Assembly (NCBI GenBank): GCA_009746045.1
Contig: RPFO01000059.1
Span: forward strand, 2,055,716 to 2,119,715
Direction of reading: 5' to 3'
Length of the DNA stretch: 64,000 nt
Source: Mesostigma viride
Lineage: Eukaryota; Streptophyta; Mesostigmatophyceae; Mesostigmatales; Mesostigmataceae
The translations under genes and the position numbers were made by a program. Shown here piece after piece: positions 33,401 to 43,006 of this stretch; position 1 is the stretch's first letter; every line of letters begins with the position of its first letter. The notes under the pieces are model-generated. The model did not search any database, was not told the origin of the DNA, and was given only the letters and a program-made list of their open reading frames with translations.

Positions 33401-35975
33401 CTTGTTCGATTCCATCCTAACCTCCTTGCCTTGTTTTCCCTTTTTGTGTGGATCGACCCGACTGGCGATGCGCACCGGGTCGCAAATGATCCGGGATGTG
33501 TACCTTGCTTGCGGTCATCGGTCGTGGTCTGCACCGGGGGTCTGAACCCTACTATACACCGGGTGACTTTGCACCGCACATCTGGCTGCGTCGCCAGCAT
33601 CAACCGACGGAGGGCCCCGGTCAGGACCTGTACATCGGGGACCTGGAGAAGCTCAAGTGGGAACGGGTGGAGAGTGTGGAGGGGAGGGGCACAGGGGGGG
33701 GGGCGGGCGCGGACGGCCACAACGGCCGCATGGGTCACACGTGCACGCAGATGAGCAAGAACAAGCTCGCTGCGATCGGAGGGCGGCGAGCAGACGACTC
33801 GATATGCGAGGACGTGAACATCTTTAACATCGGTAGGCTGCCGAGGGGGACATACGCGTGCACTGGGATGATCCTGCGTTGCTACAAGAAATGCATAGGA
33901 ACGTGTGCATGCACGTTGCGTGCATGTGCGCCTGCATTTTTTGTTGGTGTGGGGCAAGTGGCGATCGGTGGGAATGTATGTGTGCTGCTCCAGGGAGTGG
34001 GCGCAGTTCTTGATCTGCGTGTGGATGTGAGATGCGGCCAGCAGGGAGACGTGCCAGGGCCTGCATCCTGTCAATCCCCACAGCTAGGCATTCGCCTTTC
34101 TGCCATTCCAATGCCAAAGCGAGATTGGGGGCATGCCACGGCTGCCCGCTGAATGGATGTGCTGGGCATGGCCCATCTCTACTGTGATGCCTCCATGTTT
34201 GATGTCCTCCTTGTGGGATGCCGGTTTAACACTATCTTGTTTGCTCTTTTCTTGCGTAGAGATTTGTCGAGAGAGTAGCGCCTACTATGCGCCAAAAGCA
34301 TTGTTGTGCTGGCCATGGAATGTACCTGCTGGCATGTCCCCATGTGTCTATGTCTGTGTGTGTGCGCTTCCCCACCCCATGTTGCTTCAGTTCCCAGACA
34401 CCTTGAGGCGGGCACCCACCCACCCCCTTACACACTCCTGCTCATGTCCGCTGCAGCCACCCCTCCACACACTTTCTTCCCCCCCCCCCCCCCCCTCTCC
34501 CCCTGCAGACACCGCCAAGTGGACGCTGGCCATCCTGGGCCCGCGCTCGTTCCCCCTGCTCGAACACCACGCGGCGATTGGCATAAAGGAGCAGGTGTAC
34601 GTGTACGGCGGCGCACGCCTCGATGTGCCCAACCACCCGCCCTCGTCCTCCCTCTACGTGATCGACTTTGAGAACCTCAAGTGGAAGGAGGTGAAGACCA
34701 TGGGGCTGGCCCCTAGCGCGCGCGTCGGACACAGCATGTGCGTCTCGGAGAATGGAAAGTCCATCTGGCTGTTTGGCGGCCACGATGGCGCATCCCTGCT
34801 CAACGACCTGTTTCTGCTGGAGACGGCACGCAACCTGTGGAACCCATGCTCCAACGTGAACGGGGACCTGCCCTCCCCTCGCCGCAGCGCCGCCATCCAC
34901 GTGGCGGGCAAGTACCTTTTTGTGCACGGTGGATGCGACACGGCCGGGCGCTGGCTTTCAGACACGTATATCCTAGACACCGAGATGCTGGTGTGGCAGT
35001 GTTTGGACGAGGGTATGGGCGCGGATGGGGCCACAGGCATGCACATGCAGCCCTACTGCCAGCACACCTTCTTCCAGGGGCAGAAGGTCATCAGCTTTGT
35101 GCCGGTGCCCGAAGGCACACTCACCAAGATACAGGTACGAGTGCATGGGGCTGTGCCCGCCGCACTGGGATGGGCACGTGTTGCATGTGGTGATGGTTTC
35201 AGGTAAGATGCGTATCCTTTTTTTGGCTTATCCCCTTGTTACCGCCGGCCATGACCTTCGCAGGGCGATCGCAATCCCATGCGTCTTCGCTTTCGTCTTT
35301 ACACCTGCTGCTTCATAGGGGACGATAACCGCTGCCTGCACCCTTCTTGTTGTGTCGCATCTCCCCTCTGCCATGGGTCGCTTGTGCACCCTGCTCACCC
35401 AACCACCTGCTCACCCACGATGCAGCCAGCCCACTTGATGCCCTGCGCCATGTCATCATACTACTATGCAGTTGAAACAAAATGGGCATGATCTCGCCCC
35501 CACTTCCTTTTCCGTTTTTTGGCGTTGCCCCCCCCCTTCCCCGCCCCTTCATATGTTTCACCATGGGTGCTGTTCCAAACTCCCACGGCCATCCCTGCCT
35601 TTGCAGGTGATGGAGTTCGCCACGCTGAGTGAGATGGACGAGCTGCGCCGCGGCAGCCAGGAGAACTACCAGGCAGGGGGGGAGAATTTGGTCATCGCGC
35701 CAGAGGCCGTGATCACACCCTGCTCCATCGAGCTGTCCTGGTGGCCGCCGAAGCGCAAGGAGGACCGCATTGAGAGCTACAAGCTGATGATGGCCACCTC
35801 CATGGGCGTGGTCAAGGAGATCGCCACTGGCAACTTCCGCAGCTTCAAGGTCACAGGCTTGCGGCCGAGCAGCGAGTATATCTTTAGCGTCAAGGTTACA
35901 TACTCGGATGGCACGCACCTTTGGAGTGACAGCCGGTCATTCTGCACGACCTTCCGCAGTCGTCAGACACAGTAG
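21454..35975 (+). CDS. Ten-exon gene: coiled coil, Kelch propeller, fibronectin-III-like domain
   Basis: I propose exons 21454-21512, 21670-21751, 22719-22834, 23798-23873, 24649-24714, 30380-30577, 31398-31619, 33598-33832, 34509-35134 and 35607-35975. Every intron is GT-AG and the phases agree, giving 2,049 coding bases (about 682 residues). The N-terminus is basic ([15 protein letters not shown]). Residues about 30-225 are largely heptad-rich coiled coil ([38 protein letters not shown]). Residues about 240-560 are Kelch repeats with five double-glycine blades (IVLYGG, LAAIGG, VYVYGG, IWLFGG, LFVHGG). The last exon encodes an FN3-like domain ([10 protein letters not shown] to YIFSVKVTY). 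Kelch propellers usually bind proteins; a scaffold role is inference. Exons 5-10 are firm. Exons 1, 3 and 4 rest on splice signals and phase. A TGTAA poly(A)-like motif lies at 36334. Confidence 0.78.
21782..22560 (+). repeat. (CCCT)n polypyrimidine microsatellite, intron 2 of the Kelch gene
   Basis: About 780 bases are almost pure CCCT/CCT units with occasional C runs. The apparent Pro/Ser/Leu-rich open frames in three phases are artefacts of the repeat. The strand asymmetry (pure pyrimidine) could favour triplex or R-loop formation; that is inference. Confidence 0.95.
23426..23446 (+). repeat. poly(G) run in intron 3
   Basis: Twenty-one consecutive G bases. Length is likely uncertain in any read set. 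Confidence 0.9.
24835..29837. repeat. 22-bp minisatellite array, about 225 copies, in intron 5
   Basis: The unit is CCGTGTTGCTGCCGTGATGC plus CA. It repeats for about 5.0 kb with very few variants (for example CACCATG, GCTGCTGTG, CCGTGTTGCC). Because 22 is not a multiple of three and the minus-strand unit lacks stop codons, all three minus frames stay open for about 1,700-1,800 codons with the same 22-residue period. The array lies between exons 24649-24714 and 30380-30577 of the Kelch gene, so it is intronic rather than coding. A 685-bp internal duplication is described in the findings. Confidence 0.97.
31735..31897 (+). repeat. 18/19-bp composite minisatellite, left part (intron 7)
   Basis: Two unit types alternate: CCAGCCCTGCTGTATAAC and CCAGCCCTTGTCTATCCAC. 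The array continues at 33123-33407 after an inserted LINE-derived element. The element is flanked by CCCTGCTGTAT on both sides. Confidence 0.9.
31898..33122 (-). mobile_element. ORF1-only LINE-derived element N1a
   Basis: This minus-strand insertion splits the minisatellite, with an 11-base target duplication CCCTGCTGTAT at 31887-31897 and 33123-33133. On its own strand it holds an ORF1-like frame, a 400-base 3' UTR, two short hairpins and a TTAA-repeat tail. No reverse transcriptase is present. The 5' end is cut within ORF1. It is antisense to the Kelch gene within intron 7. Confidence 0.9.
32317..33122 (-). pseudogene. N1a ORF1-like protein, 5'-truncated
   Basis: About 268 residues are open. 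They have an N-terminal helical region ([20 protein letters not shown]), a middle segment [16 protein letters not shown], a basic hinge near [17 protein letters not shown], and a conserved end: [19 protein letters not shown] then [17 protein letters not shown]. The order (coiled coil, small basic domain, C-terminal domain) resembles LINE ORF1 nucleic-acid chaperones, an inference from layout. The same end motifs recur in N1b and N2. The frame opens directly at the target duplication, so its true start is lost. Confidence 0.7.
33123..33407 (+). repeat. 18/19-bp composite minisatellite, right part (intron 7)
   Basis: This continues the 31735 array with the same alternating units, ending about 190 bases before exon 8 of the Kelch gene. 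Confidence 0.9.
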
Positions 35976-36420
35976 GCCCTTTGCAAGACCTCCCAGGAAG
36001 GCATGCGTGGGATCTTTGTGGTCATGGGGGCTCATCTAGGGCTTTCCGCTGTGCACATGCCCAGTTGCGCATGTTTTTCACAGTCACCGAGGTGCGGCAA
36101 AGGTCTTCACAGCCAGAGCAATCCTTACTTAAGCATTCTCATGCCCATCTAGATACTTGTGTGAAACAAGTGTATTTTATGTTTTGTCAATACACCAATT
36201 TACGGAGCTGGGGTACTGCCTGGCATCAAGGGCTGCAGTTTGCGGGCCAGGCTGAACTCCACGTGGGTATTGACGTACATCGGCCACTAGCGCTAAAGCG
36301 CGTACACTATAGACATCCTAATTCATCGGTGCATGTAACTACAATGTACATGTAGCCATAATTTCAATGAAAAAGGCTACACATTTCCACCTCCATGCAT
36401 TCATATCCATCATAGCTTAC
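35976..36420 (+). other. 3' flank of the Kelch gene
   Basis: Non-coding. TGTAA occurs at 36334-36338, a poly(A) signal type typical of chlorophyte genes. LINE A'' sequence begins at about 36421. Confidence 0.45.
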
Positions 36421-37131
36421 TCCCCAGCTGCGAGGCCGACGTGGACCACCGTATCTCCCTCGCCTGGCATGCTTTACACCAATACAGGGCCCTGTGGCGC
36501 AAGCCCTTGGGCAAGCTAGAGAAACAGGACCTGTTCAAGGTCCTGGTCCTCCCTGTTCGATCTTACGCACGGGGCAAAGACGTGGACCCTCACAGCCGAC
36601 CTTGCCAAAAAGCTGGATGGCGCGGTCACCAACATGCTGCGGTCACTTTTCCGTGTCGGATACGCTGCTCATGTCCGCAGTGAGGACTTGTACCTCGGCA
36701 TGCCATATATCACCAGCACCATCAAGCAGCGGCGCCTGCAGCTAGTAGGGCACTTAGCTCGAACCAACCAGGTAGACACCTCACGCCCTACCCCCCGCAG
36801 GGCTAGCTCAGCCTGGCCGGCACCTCCTTACGTGGGCCAGGCCCCACAATGGTTGACGCCGCAAGGCCGGCCCGCACTTTCAAAAGAACAGCTACTGTAG
36901 TAGAGGACATGGGGGGGCTAGGCCTCTCCGTGATTTGGAACAATATGATGGACAGGGCCAAGTGGGCTCAGGTCATATGTAGAGGACAACGACCCCCCTC
37001 CCGTGGGGAAGGCGCCTGCGTGTTTGTAAACGTGGGAAGCATGCTAGGCAAGACCCCTAGGGTCGAGGGCACCATAGATATAGAGTAGGATTGTTTTTGT
37101 AGATAGATTAGACCGGTAGGATTGCGTGTAC
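36421..37131 (+). mobile_element. LINE A fragment (A''), C-terminal ORF2
   Basis: It matches LINE A from the RT thumb region (ISLAWHALHQYRALWRKPLG) through the ORF2 end and into the 3' UTR. Frame breaks occur near 36560 (LTYG region) and near 36715. It is 5'-truncated. The 3' stem-loop and TTAA tail are missing because the CATC tract of the 3' UTR has expanded and then joins other DNA at 38102. Confidence 0.85.
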
Positions 37132-38101
37132 CCATCCATCCATCCATCCATCCATCCATCCATCCATCCATCCATCCATCCATCCATCCATCCATCCATC
37201 CATCCATCCATCCATCCATCCATCCATCCATCCATCCATCCATCCATCCATCCATCCATCCATCCATCCATCCATCCATCCATCCATCCATCCATCCATC
37301 CATCCATCCATCCATCCATCCATCCATCCATCCATCCATCCATCCATCCATCCATCCATCCATCCATCCATCCATCCATCCATCCATCCATCCATCCATC
37401 CATCCATCCATCCATCCATCCATCCATCCATCCATCCATCCATCCATCCATCCATCCATCCATCCATCCATCCATCCATCCATCCATCCATCCATCCATC
37501 CATCCATCCATCCATCCATCCATCCATCCATCCATCCATCCATCCATCCATCCATCCATCCATCCATCCATCCATCCATCCATCCATCCATCCATCCATC
37601 CATCCATCCATCCATCCATCCATCCATCCATCCATCCATCCATCCATCCATCCATCCATCCATCCATCCATCCATCCATCCATCCATCCATCCATCCATC
37701 CATCCATCCATCCATCCATCCATCCATCCATCCATCCATCCATCCATCCATCCATCCATCCATCCATCCATCCATCCATCCATCCATCCATCCATCCATC
37801 CATCCATCCATCCATCCATCCATCCATCCATCCATCCATCCATCCATCCATCCATCCATCCATCCATCCATCCATCCATCCATCCATCCATCCATCCATC
37901 CATCCATCCATCCATCCATCCATCCATCCATCCATCCATCCATCCATCCATCCATCCATCCATCCATCCATCCATCCATCCATCCATCCATCCATCCATC
38001 CATCCATCCATCCATCCATCCATCCATCCATCCATCCATCCATCCATCCATCCATCCATCCATCCATCCATCCATCCATCCATCCATCCATCCATCCATC
38101 C
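37132..38101. repeat. Pure (CATC)n microsatellite, about 242 units
   Basis: About 970 bases of uninterrupted CATC. It grew from the CATC tract in the LINE A 3' UTR, which has about 4 units at 19542 and about 8 at 61561. The open frames repeating IHPS or WMDG are repeat artefacts. Confidence 0.97.
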
Positions 38102-38355
38102 AGAGGAGTTCCGGGCCATGGGCCCCAAGACGGCGGAGTTTTTTCACGAGTGCTGCCAGCGCCGTGAAGACCGCCCCGACCTCGAGGCCGGGTCAGACCG
38201 CCCCGTGGTCTGCCCGCACGTGGTCCTCGTATTGGCGGCAGCGCCTGTCACTCGCCCTCACTCGCACCGCGTGGCTGATGTGTTATTCCGCCGCACCCGC
38301 CACCCGATCGAGCCGACTTTGTCGGGACCCAATGATGCGGTCTAGATCCCTCCCA
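38102..38355. other. Unassigned stretch next to the CATC array
   Basis: About 250 bases between the CATC array and LINE B sequence. Two plus frames are open but neither matches anything I recognise. It could be a truncated element or the original right flank of LINE A''. Confidence 0.3.
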
Positions 38356-39574
38356 CGAGCATAAGTCCTCAGTGGGAGGGGAACATGGGATGGAATGGAT
38401 GGTGTAAGATATCTAGGTCCTAGTTACAGGGTTGTGGGCACCGCGGCCCTACATAATCGCTATGAATGCCATATACGCGGTCACACGCGGAGCCCCCACA
38501 GACTTGGGGGTGGTCTCCTTCATCACTATATTTGCCATCTATCCTTGCGTACCATCTGCCTCGATCCATATTACAGACAAACCAGGAGGCTGCCGGGGTG
38601 TGAGCCCGTCACGTCTAGTGTAGCACATGTCCATGCCGAGTCTAGATATCACGAAAAGTCCACGGGTGGCGGCCCTGCCGCGCGCGGCCGGGGGCACGCC
38701 AGGTGAGGACATATCGCCCAGGCTGGGCGGGCTTGGTGCCAGCTAGTCTATCTGATGTGTCTACCTGATCTGTGCGGGCCAGGTGCCCGGCTTCTGATGC
38801 TCAGGCGCCGGCCTGTGCCTAATAATGTGGGAAACAACATAGGGCAAATCAGCGTACAAATCCTGAACCGAAAGGGATGTTCAAGGCCTTGCGCAGCATC
38901 TTGGTGACGGTGCCATCGAGTCGTTGCTCCAGCTCCTGCGTCAGTGTCCAGGGCTCCGCGCCGTAGGTCAGGATCGTCAGAACTGTGACGACCTTGAAGA
39001 GGTCACGCTTGACGATCCGGGGTAGGACGGGGTTGCTCCACCAGCGGCGGTGGTCATGGAGTTGCGCCCACGCCATGCCGATCCGTGTCGTCTGAGGTCA
39101 TCCTCGCAGTCAGGAAGCCAACTGCCGAGCAGCTTGAAGCGGCCTGAAATAGGGTATCTGACCTCGGTGTCGTCTAAGAGGCGGAGTGTGGGTGGGGGCC
39201 CTGCCATGCCGAGGGCCAGGGCGTCCGTTTTGGGGCTGATTTCTAGACCAACCGCCCGAGCCTCGAGCGCCAGGCAGTCCAGCCAAAGTTGGGCAGACTC
39301 CGGCTTCTCGATGAGCGTGACGGTCGTCGGCATAAATGAGGTCAGCTAGTAAATTCTGCTTGGCAGTCGGCCCCCCTTCCCCAAGCTCGTTCGTGATCGC
39401 TAGGCCAGGGGCACGGCCTGCAATGCTAGCAAAGCGAGCACGTGCCTGGCGCATAACATAATCCACTACAATAATAAACAGGTACGGTGACAGGACGCAA
39501 CCCTGCCAGACGCCGGTCTGCAGTGGCGGGCATGGCGGGGTAAAGCCGTGTTGAGTGCGCACCGAAGTGGTCGA
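38356..39574 (-). mobile_element. LINE B (minus copy), RT second half and 3' UTR
   Basis: On the minus strand from 39574: the RT part KTGVWQGCVLSPYLFIIVVDYV in reverse-strand frame, then YADD with one extra base just after it, then SGRFKLLGSWLPDCEDD, and the C-terminal LTYGAEPWTLTQELEQRLDG. Sequence to about 38392 matches the 3' UTR of the plus-strand B copy at 55740-56850 and 38356-38398 matches 61663-61703. The first half of this RT lies at 54715-55517 because E3 inserted at 39570-39574. Confidence 0.85.
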
Positions 39575-40156
39575 TGTTACGTCCCGGCCCAGACTCACCT
39601 AGCCTGAGCTACGTAGCGAAAGACCCTTCTTGCCGGAATTAGGAATAATCCAAGATAGCCTAAAGTAGGTTGCGCTTCACGACGTGAGTCGTGAGATATC
39701 TGGCATCACGGCTTAATGCCAAGCTAATTAGTTCACACTTATAATGGCTAGCAATACCAATTACAAATGGATAATGCCCCGGGCTCAATGTGTAGGCGTA
39801 TTCGCACTTATCAATCATTAAACCAAGAGGACGAGACTCTCGTCCTCGGACCAATTTAACCTAGGTTGATTGCGGCGCAGATACATGCCAATTTCCCTGG
39901 ACCAATCCAAGCCAAACATTCCACGTAGGATCCGGGCCGACATCGACCCTCAACTACAGGATCCACGCCTAGTACTACGAATGGACTCAGAACTGACGCG
40001 GCGCCACCGCACCGGTTCCTAAAAGGGCAACCTAGGACCAAAATAACTAGTCCAATTCACACAAGAGTCAATGTCCATAAAACTTAGTACAACGGCCACA
40101 AGGCCTTAGTAATTTATTCCATTGTTACGTCCGACCTAAAGGGCCGGGACGTAACA
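39575..40156 (-). repeat. E3 3' LTR (582 bp)
   Basis: Ends TGTTACGTCC and GGACGTAACA. It matches the 5' LTR base for base as far as I compared, including two short open frames on the minus strand at 39660-39854 and 39856-40041 that recur at 52120-52314 and 52316-52501. Those frames are LTR sequence, not genes. Confidence 0.93.
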
Positions 40157-40170
40157 CTCCTCCCCCCCAC
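40157..40170 (-). promoter_or_regulatory. E3 polypurine tract
   Basis: On the minus strand GTGGGGGGGAGGAG directly precedes the 3' LTR start. Same position and type as in E1 and E2. Confidence 0.8.
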
Positions 40171-40374
40171 GGGGGTCGGTAGTCCCTACCGTACAAAGGT
40201 ATAATAGGATCACACAACAAGACTACTATGAGAGTACTATGTCCCGACCTCGGTTCACCCGCAGGTCAGTAATGCCAGTTCCTCTAGAGGTCGATACACA
40301 AGCCCAACCCTGACGTAGTAGCCAAAACCTTGGGGATTGGACTCCGCTATCCATCCCGAACTAAACGATTTACT

Positions 40375-42923
40375 CTAGCGTCCACCGCTAGTAGCCCGCC
40401 GCAGCTGCTGGGCCTCAAGGAGAGCCCGTCGCCCCGCAGGGGTCATGATATGAGTCATCACCCCTGGATGCGCACGTAGGTCCGCCTCGAAGGCGATCTG
40501 ATATGGGGACGTCTTCTGCCGACCCAACCGGGACAGCTCGACCCACGTGCCCGGGGCCACATGGCCAGGAACCCGGCGAGGTACTGGGGGTGGGTAAAGA
40601 GAAGGGTCAGCGCCGACCAATCCGCCACCCCACAGCGGTGATCACGAACAAACTGCACCCCCATCATGAAAACTTCGGTGCGCACGTGATCCTCAAGGAT
40701 GGTTGCCCTGGGGGCCCCTACAATGTCCGGCACCACCCGACCCAGGAAGGCGCGCCCTTCCGCCGGGGCCACCTTGGGCGGCGTAACCACGTGCCCCACT
40801 CCATCCACCTGATACCTCCAATCCCACCATTCCTCGGTGCCGAACCGCACCGTGTTGCCCACCGTCCGGGGAAAACGAAGGTCGTCAGGTTGCGGCAAGG
40901 GCAGCGGCGCCTGTGGGAAGAAGGTGATCTCGAGTTGTTCCCAGTAAGCACCCCGGTCAACCGCGCACCAAGGGCCCGCTTGAAAAACCAAAGGGGCGGG
41001 CAGGTGCATACCAGGAGGGACCGGGAACAAGGGACCCTCGAACACCACACACAACTTCTCCGTGCGAGGCCCCGGCCCACCGTGTCTTACGGTCCTTCCC
41101 GGAATGGTTCGTATGAAGTCCCCCAACGACCATTCCTCATGTGAGGCTGCCCGGGAAGCGGCCTCGTAGCCTACTGAGGTGGCGACTGAATGATCGCCCT
41201 GGCGCCCGAGCTGGTCCAACATCCGCTGTATGAGACCCTGCCCTGATTGCACCGCTGCCACGAGTGTCTCAATGGTAACCACGGGCTCCGCCGGCACCAT
41301 GACACCCGCCACGCTGGGACCCTCCGCGGCATTCCGTACGGTATGCAAGCACGGTCCCTCCGCGGGAAGATGCGAATGTCGGTCCGAGGTAGTAGGCCTG
41401 CTGGGTCCCTCCGCAGGACGTGACATCGACGGTTCAGCCTGGGCAGGCCGGTGACGAGGCTCCAAGGAGACCAAGAAGTGGGGCTCCGGTGGGACCTCTT
41501 CCACTCGGGAGCGAGGCTCCAGGGAGACATGAAAGGTAGTCTCTTCTTGGCCCGCATCGGGCGGGTTGCTAGCGGGAACCTCATCAATAGGCTCCTCTCT
41601 AGCCGGCCGTTCGGCCATGGCCACCGCGGCCTCTGTCGGATCCGTTCGCCGTCGCCGATTCTCCCGCTCTTGCTCCAACTCTACCGCCGACCCCCACGTG
41701 CGCTCCCATTGCCGATCCGCTGGTCGGCGAGGTGGTGGGACGCTTGGCGAGCGGGCGTACCTCAGTCCCGGAGTCCGAGCGGGAACGCGAACGTGAGGGC
41801 GGGGATGGCGAGCGACGACGTGCCTGCCCCTCCGGAACACGTCGAGGAACGGCTTGGCTGTCCCCACCCCATCCGGTCGCCCTTGGAAGACTCCGCGTCT
41901 CGCGCCCTAGAGGTCGCCCCCAGCCCGTCGCCGGCGGTGGCGCCTCAATACGAGGCACAGGACGGCTTCTTCCGCCGCTCCCCTGGGAACCCCGAGACGG
42001 CGGATCCCGCGGAGGGGAACGAGAGGGAGGGTGGTGTGGAGGATGGTCTTCGTCGTCGGAACTGGAGTCATATCCCTCACTCCCATCATCCTGGTCCTCC
42101 TCGTCCATCGCCACAATGTGATCCAGAGCCTGCCGCAACGAATACTGCCCTTCTCGCATGCATTTCTGACCCCGTAGCGCCCCTTCTGGCGGAAGATACC
42201 GGGGGAAGTGGTATTCCAGCAGCTTTCGCACTGGAGGTGGAAGTAAGAGGAGAAGGAGCCGTGGGAACGCCAGGCCCGCCTCAAGCGTGTTCATGCACCC
42301 GTGACAGGCGCATTCCCGCTCATGTGTCTCCCATCGGTCCCAACCACCACTCCGTTGCGCGCAGCCGTGCGGGTCTCGATCCGGAATCTCACGTTGCGCC
42401 TCACGAACCCTCGGAAAGTCTCCATCTGCGCAGGACCGACTCGCGCCATGATAGAATCAGCGCGGAGGTGCGACGGCATTTGATTACGACGACGCCGTCG
42501 TCGTTCCACCAGGGCTTCCCCCTCTCGACCGTAGTCACGCAAGAACACCCGAGGATTGAACGTCTCCTCGTGCAGCTCCTTTACCAGCGCCAACGTACGC
42601 GCGTCCGGAGCTCCAGGCCTTGACGAGGTTTCTTGCCGGCGCTCGCGACTAGAGGAGGGCCCCGTCTGTCCGCCACCATCTCTCGAGCCCCCGGCCCCTG
42701 GTGCATCCCTTCGGACCGCAGGCTCTCCGCGAGCTATCTGCGTCCTTACCCCCGCTTCCGGTTCTGGGACCTCCGGATCGTCGGGTATATCCATGTCGAC
42801 CAAATCCCCCTCACTGGACTCCCCTCTGCACCCGGAATCCTGCGTCAGCAGCCTCCACGGCGCCGACGGAAGTCTGGTCTCTGGGAAGCGCCTCCGCGGC
42901 GTCCCCCTGTACAGCCCACACAC
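40375..42923 (-). pseudogene. E3 ORF3 (accessory gene 3' of pol), frameshifted
   Basis: The function is unknown. The N-terminal frame (42923 to about 42310) begins MCGLYRGTPRRRF and includes a basic patch (RRRRRRNQM). The next frame carries CACHGC at 42312-42295 and AFPRLLLLLLPPP, aligned with the E1 and E2 Cys motif, then an acidic, Ser-rich linker. A third frame (about 41700 to 40560) holds the C-terminal domain from LFPVPPGMHLPAP to FTHPQYLAGFLAMWP. A last shift leads to a stop at 40375 (GRRALLEAQQLRR). There are about three frameshifts. Position and domain order equal those of E1 and E2, so this is the same gene. Confidence 0.62.
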
Positions 42924-43006
42924 AAGATGTCAGGGCGTTAGTCGACGCGTACCAAATACCTGGCTCACGCACCACCCTCACCCTACACCCTACCGGCTGT
43001 GGTCTG

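Noticed and set aside
31728-33407. Minisatellites as CRISPR arrays
   Set aside because: Units are contiguous with no unique spacers, and no cas genes exist; the window is eukaryotic.
33277-34074. 265-codon minus-strand ORF
   Set aside because: It runs antisense through a minisatellite and Kelch exon 8, with no protein-like features.
36968-38364. ORFs of repeating IHPS and WMDG over the CATC array
   Set aside because: Translation of a 4-bp microsatellite on both strands.
39660-40041. Two short minus-strand ORFs repeated exactly at 52120-52501
   Set aside because: They are parts of the two E3 LTRs.
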